Shown here piece by piece: positions 62,543 through 64,000 of a stretch of 64,000 nucleotides of DNA (the stretch's first letter is position 1; each line of letters begins with the position of its first letter). The DNA is taken from assembly GCF_045348435.1 (NCBI RefSeq), contig NZ_CP157484.1, forward strand, positions 1,364,001-1,428,000, given 5' to 3'. This DNA comes from Alsobacter sp045348435 (GTDB taxonomy: Bacteria > Pseudomonadota > Alphaproteobacteria > Rhizobiales > Beijerinckiaceae). The notes under the pieces are model-generated. The model did no database searches and had not been told where the DNA came from. It saw only the letters and a program-made list of their open reading frames with translations. Both the position numbers and the translations under genes were made by a program.

Positions 62543-63814
62543 TTAATTGCTGGTCGCCAGCGCGCCCGAATAGGCGCCGGCATGAAGCGTGATAGCGACG
62601 GTGTCGCCCGGCAGGATCTCGGCGTCCTCGGTCGCATGCACGGCCGCGGGGCTCCCCGAACGATAGATCACGAACTCAGGCTTGCCGGTGTTCCCGCTGA
62701 TCAGCTGGGATTGCAGCGTGCTCGAATAGAGGAGTTTTTCGCCCACGCTTCGGATTCGAGCGGTGAGCTGGGCGACCTTGACGTTGGTGTCCTGGTACTC
62801 GCGCAGCACCTCGACGCGGCGCTGGTTCTCCAGCCTCTCCAGCTGCATGCCGTAGTCGTGCTTCTGACGTTCGATGTTGCTGATCTCGACGATGGTCTGC
62901 AACAGCTGCGTCGACGACATCAGCGCAGCGCGACGGGATTCGGAGATGCGCGTGTTGCTGGCCATTCCCCGTTGCGACATTTCGCGCACGCGCTCGAAGT
63001 CGGCCGTGTCGGCCGCGTTGCCTTCCTCATCCTTCTTGCGCTTCTCCGAGAGCACGCCGAGTTGGACGCTCGTCGTCCGGATGGCCTCCTCCAGATGGGC
63101 CCGCTCCTTCTCCAGCTCCGAGCGGCGGATCTTCATGTGATCGGCTTCGGTGCTGATGAAGCGGGCCTGCAGTTCGGGCGGGATCGGCAGCTTAAGGGTG
63201 GCGGGATTGGCCCCCGCGTCCTGGCCGAGCTCGGTCTTGAGGCGCCAAAGATGGGCCTGCTCGCGGGAGAAGTCGGTCCAGAGCGATTCGTATTCGGCCC
63301 GCAGATCCGCCGACTCCAGAACGGGGTTGTTCATCCGAAAGCGCGCGATGTCGTAGCCGCCGGCCACCGCCACGGCCTGACGGATCGACAGGCCCGGCTT
63401 ATAGGGCTGCTCGCCTGGCCGGGCGACGTCGCCGGTGAGGTAGACGCCCCGATACTCCACGACGGAGAGGCCGATCTCCTCCGGGAGGATCACGTGAGCG
63501 ACCTCGCGCCCGTCGGCGGTGCGCTGCTGGAACACCTTAGAGGACAGGTCCTTTAAGAGCTTGGTGCGGAGCTCGGCCAAGGTGAGCCCGCCCGCGGGCA
63601 GTTGCCCGACCAGCGGAAAGGACACATCGCCATCGAGCCCGATCGTGGAGCGCTGACGGAGTTCGGCCACGCCGGCGACCACCAACTCCAGCGAGTCGCC
63701 GGCCTGCAACTTGTATTCGGCCCAGACGGGACCGCCGCCCAAGCCGAGGAGAGCGATGGCGACGGCCGCCGCCTGGAGAAGCCTGCGAGTTGCGCACCTG
63801 ATCTGCGACGCCAT
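62543..63814 (-). CDS. ExoF-like polysaccharide export protein
   Basis: 423 residues. Signal peptide (RLLQAAAVAIALLGLGGGPVWA), then the polysaccharide-export domain (EYKLQAGDSLELVVAGVAELRQRSTIGLDGDVSFPLVGQLPAGG), a SLBB-type segment (YLTGDVARPGEQPYKPGLSIRQAVAVAGGY), a long coiled coil (about 190-345) and a final beta region (ILPGDTVAITLHAG). Length and layout match rhizobial ExoF (about 420 residues), a Wza-related periplasmic or outer-membrane component without the lipobox. AGGAGG four bases before the ATG. First gene of the pair with the co-polymerase. Confidence 0.9.
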   Translation of the reverse strand: MASQIRCATRRLLQAAAVAIALLGLGGGPVWAEYKLQAGDSLELVVAGVAELRQRSTIGLDGDVSFPLVGQLPAGGLTLAELRTKLLKDLSSKVFQQRTADGREVAHVILPEEIGLSVVEYRGVYLTGDVARPGEQPYKPGLSIRQAVAVAGGYDIARFRMNNPVLESADLRAEYESLWTDFSREQAHLWRLKTELGQDAGANPATLKLPIPPELQARFISTEADHMKIRRSELEKERAHLEEAIRTTSVQLGVLSEKRKKDEEGNAADTADFERVREMSQRGMASNTRISESRRAALMSSTQLLQTIVEISNIERQKHDYGMQLERLENQRRVEVLREYQDTNVKVAQLTARIRSVGEKLLYSSTLQSQLISGNTGKPEFVIYRSGSPAAVHATEDAEILPGDTVAITLHAGAYSGALATSN

Positions 63815-64000
63815 GAAGCCTCCTGGTGAGCGTGGTGAGACGGGCGCTGGGACCGCCTGATAAGTCTCACCGAGTTTACCGATTTGGCCGGGTTGCGCCC
63901 GTGTGCATGGGGACGTCCACGAGCGCAGGAGAGGTACTTCCAGTAGGGCGAATCGGCTAGCGTGGGGCGAAGTTCACGGTCGGGGAGCGGGATCCGAGCT
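63815..64000. other. Upstream region of the export gene pair
   Basis: Should contain the promoter of the minus-strand pair. No specific element or further gene start was recognised before the window ends. Confidence 0.35.

Noticed and set aside
60699..62546. 615-codon frame opposite the co-polymerase gene
   Set aside because: Antisense shadow without recognisable features.

Overview
The window is GC-rich DNA with dense bidirectional coding. It looks like an alphaproteobacterium, most likely Hyphomicrobiales (Beijerinckiaceae/Methylobacteriaceae-like). The reasons are two Omp25/Omp31-type porins, ExoF/ExoP-type exopolysaccharide proteins, DUF4214 proteins, and NarL/FixJ-type regulators with a QAAIWAM ending. 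No tRNA, rRNA or CRISPR was seen, so the call rests on protein style alone.

Layout. 0-10.4 kb is an accessory island. It starts with a broken IS5 transposase and a tyrosine recombinase, then a mostly minus-strand cargo: a ParA-like ATPase, an HNH nuclease whose start overlaps the stop of an FtsH-like AAA+/zinc-protease fusion, an unknown protein, a GIY-YIG nuclease and a 33-residue peptide. 10.4-13.4 kb holds an intact IS110 transposase and a decayed IS256. 13.4-20.6 kb is a surface/secretion block: a DUF4214 S-layer-like protein, a caspase-fold protein with an EF-hand and an RTX protein. 20.8-26.6 kb is mixed: an intact porin, decaying small genes, an IS110 relic and unknown proteins. 26.8-42.7 kb is the polysaccharide/glycosylation region: a polyprenyl sugar-phosphate transferase, two acyltransferases, a tandem glycosyltransferase, a second glycosyltransferase, a DUF4214-methyltransferase and a second methyltransferase. 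It also holds a DUF4214 protein and an unknown 536-residue protein. 43.0-52.7 kb contains two more S-layer-like paralogues among insertion sequences. One IS630 copy splits a second porin gene exactly at a TA. 52.7-58.2 kb is a graveyard of phage-type relics (DNA methylase, serine recombinase, tyrosine recombinase) with a family of roughly 60-residue proteins. 54.4-60.6 kb also carries three LuxR-type paralogues with degenerate receiver domains. 60.7-63.8 kb has the ExoP-like co-polymerase and ExoF-like export protein.

How it may fit together. The S-layer/RTX proteins end in type I secretion-like tails, although no type I exporter is in the window. The polysaccharide genes could make the glycan in which such a layer is anchored. 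The same DUF4214 module occurs in the surface proteins and in the methyltransferase of the glycosyltransferase operon. The three LuxR paralogues beside the export genes are plausible regulators of them. This last paragraph is inference. The most unusual items are the nuclease/AAA-protease cluster (4.9-9.2 kb), the caspase with Tyr in place of the catalytic His, the LuxR triplet and the co-polymerase without a P-loop.
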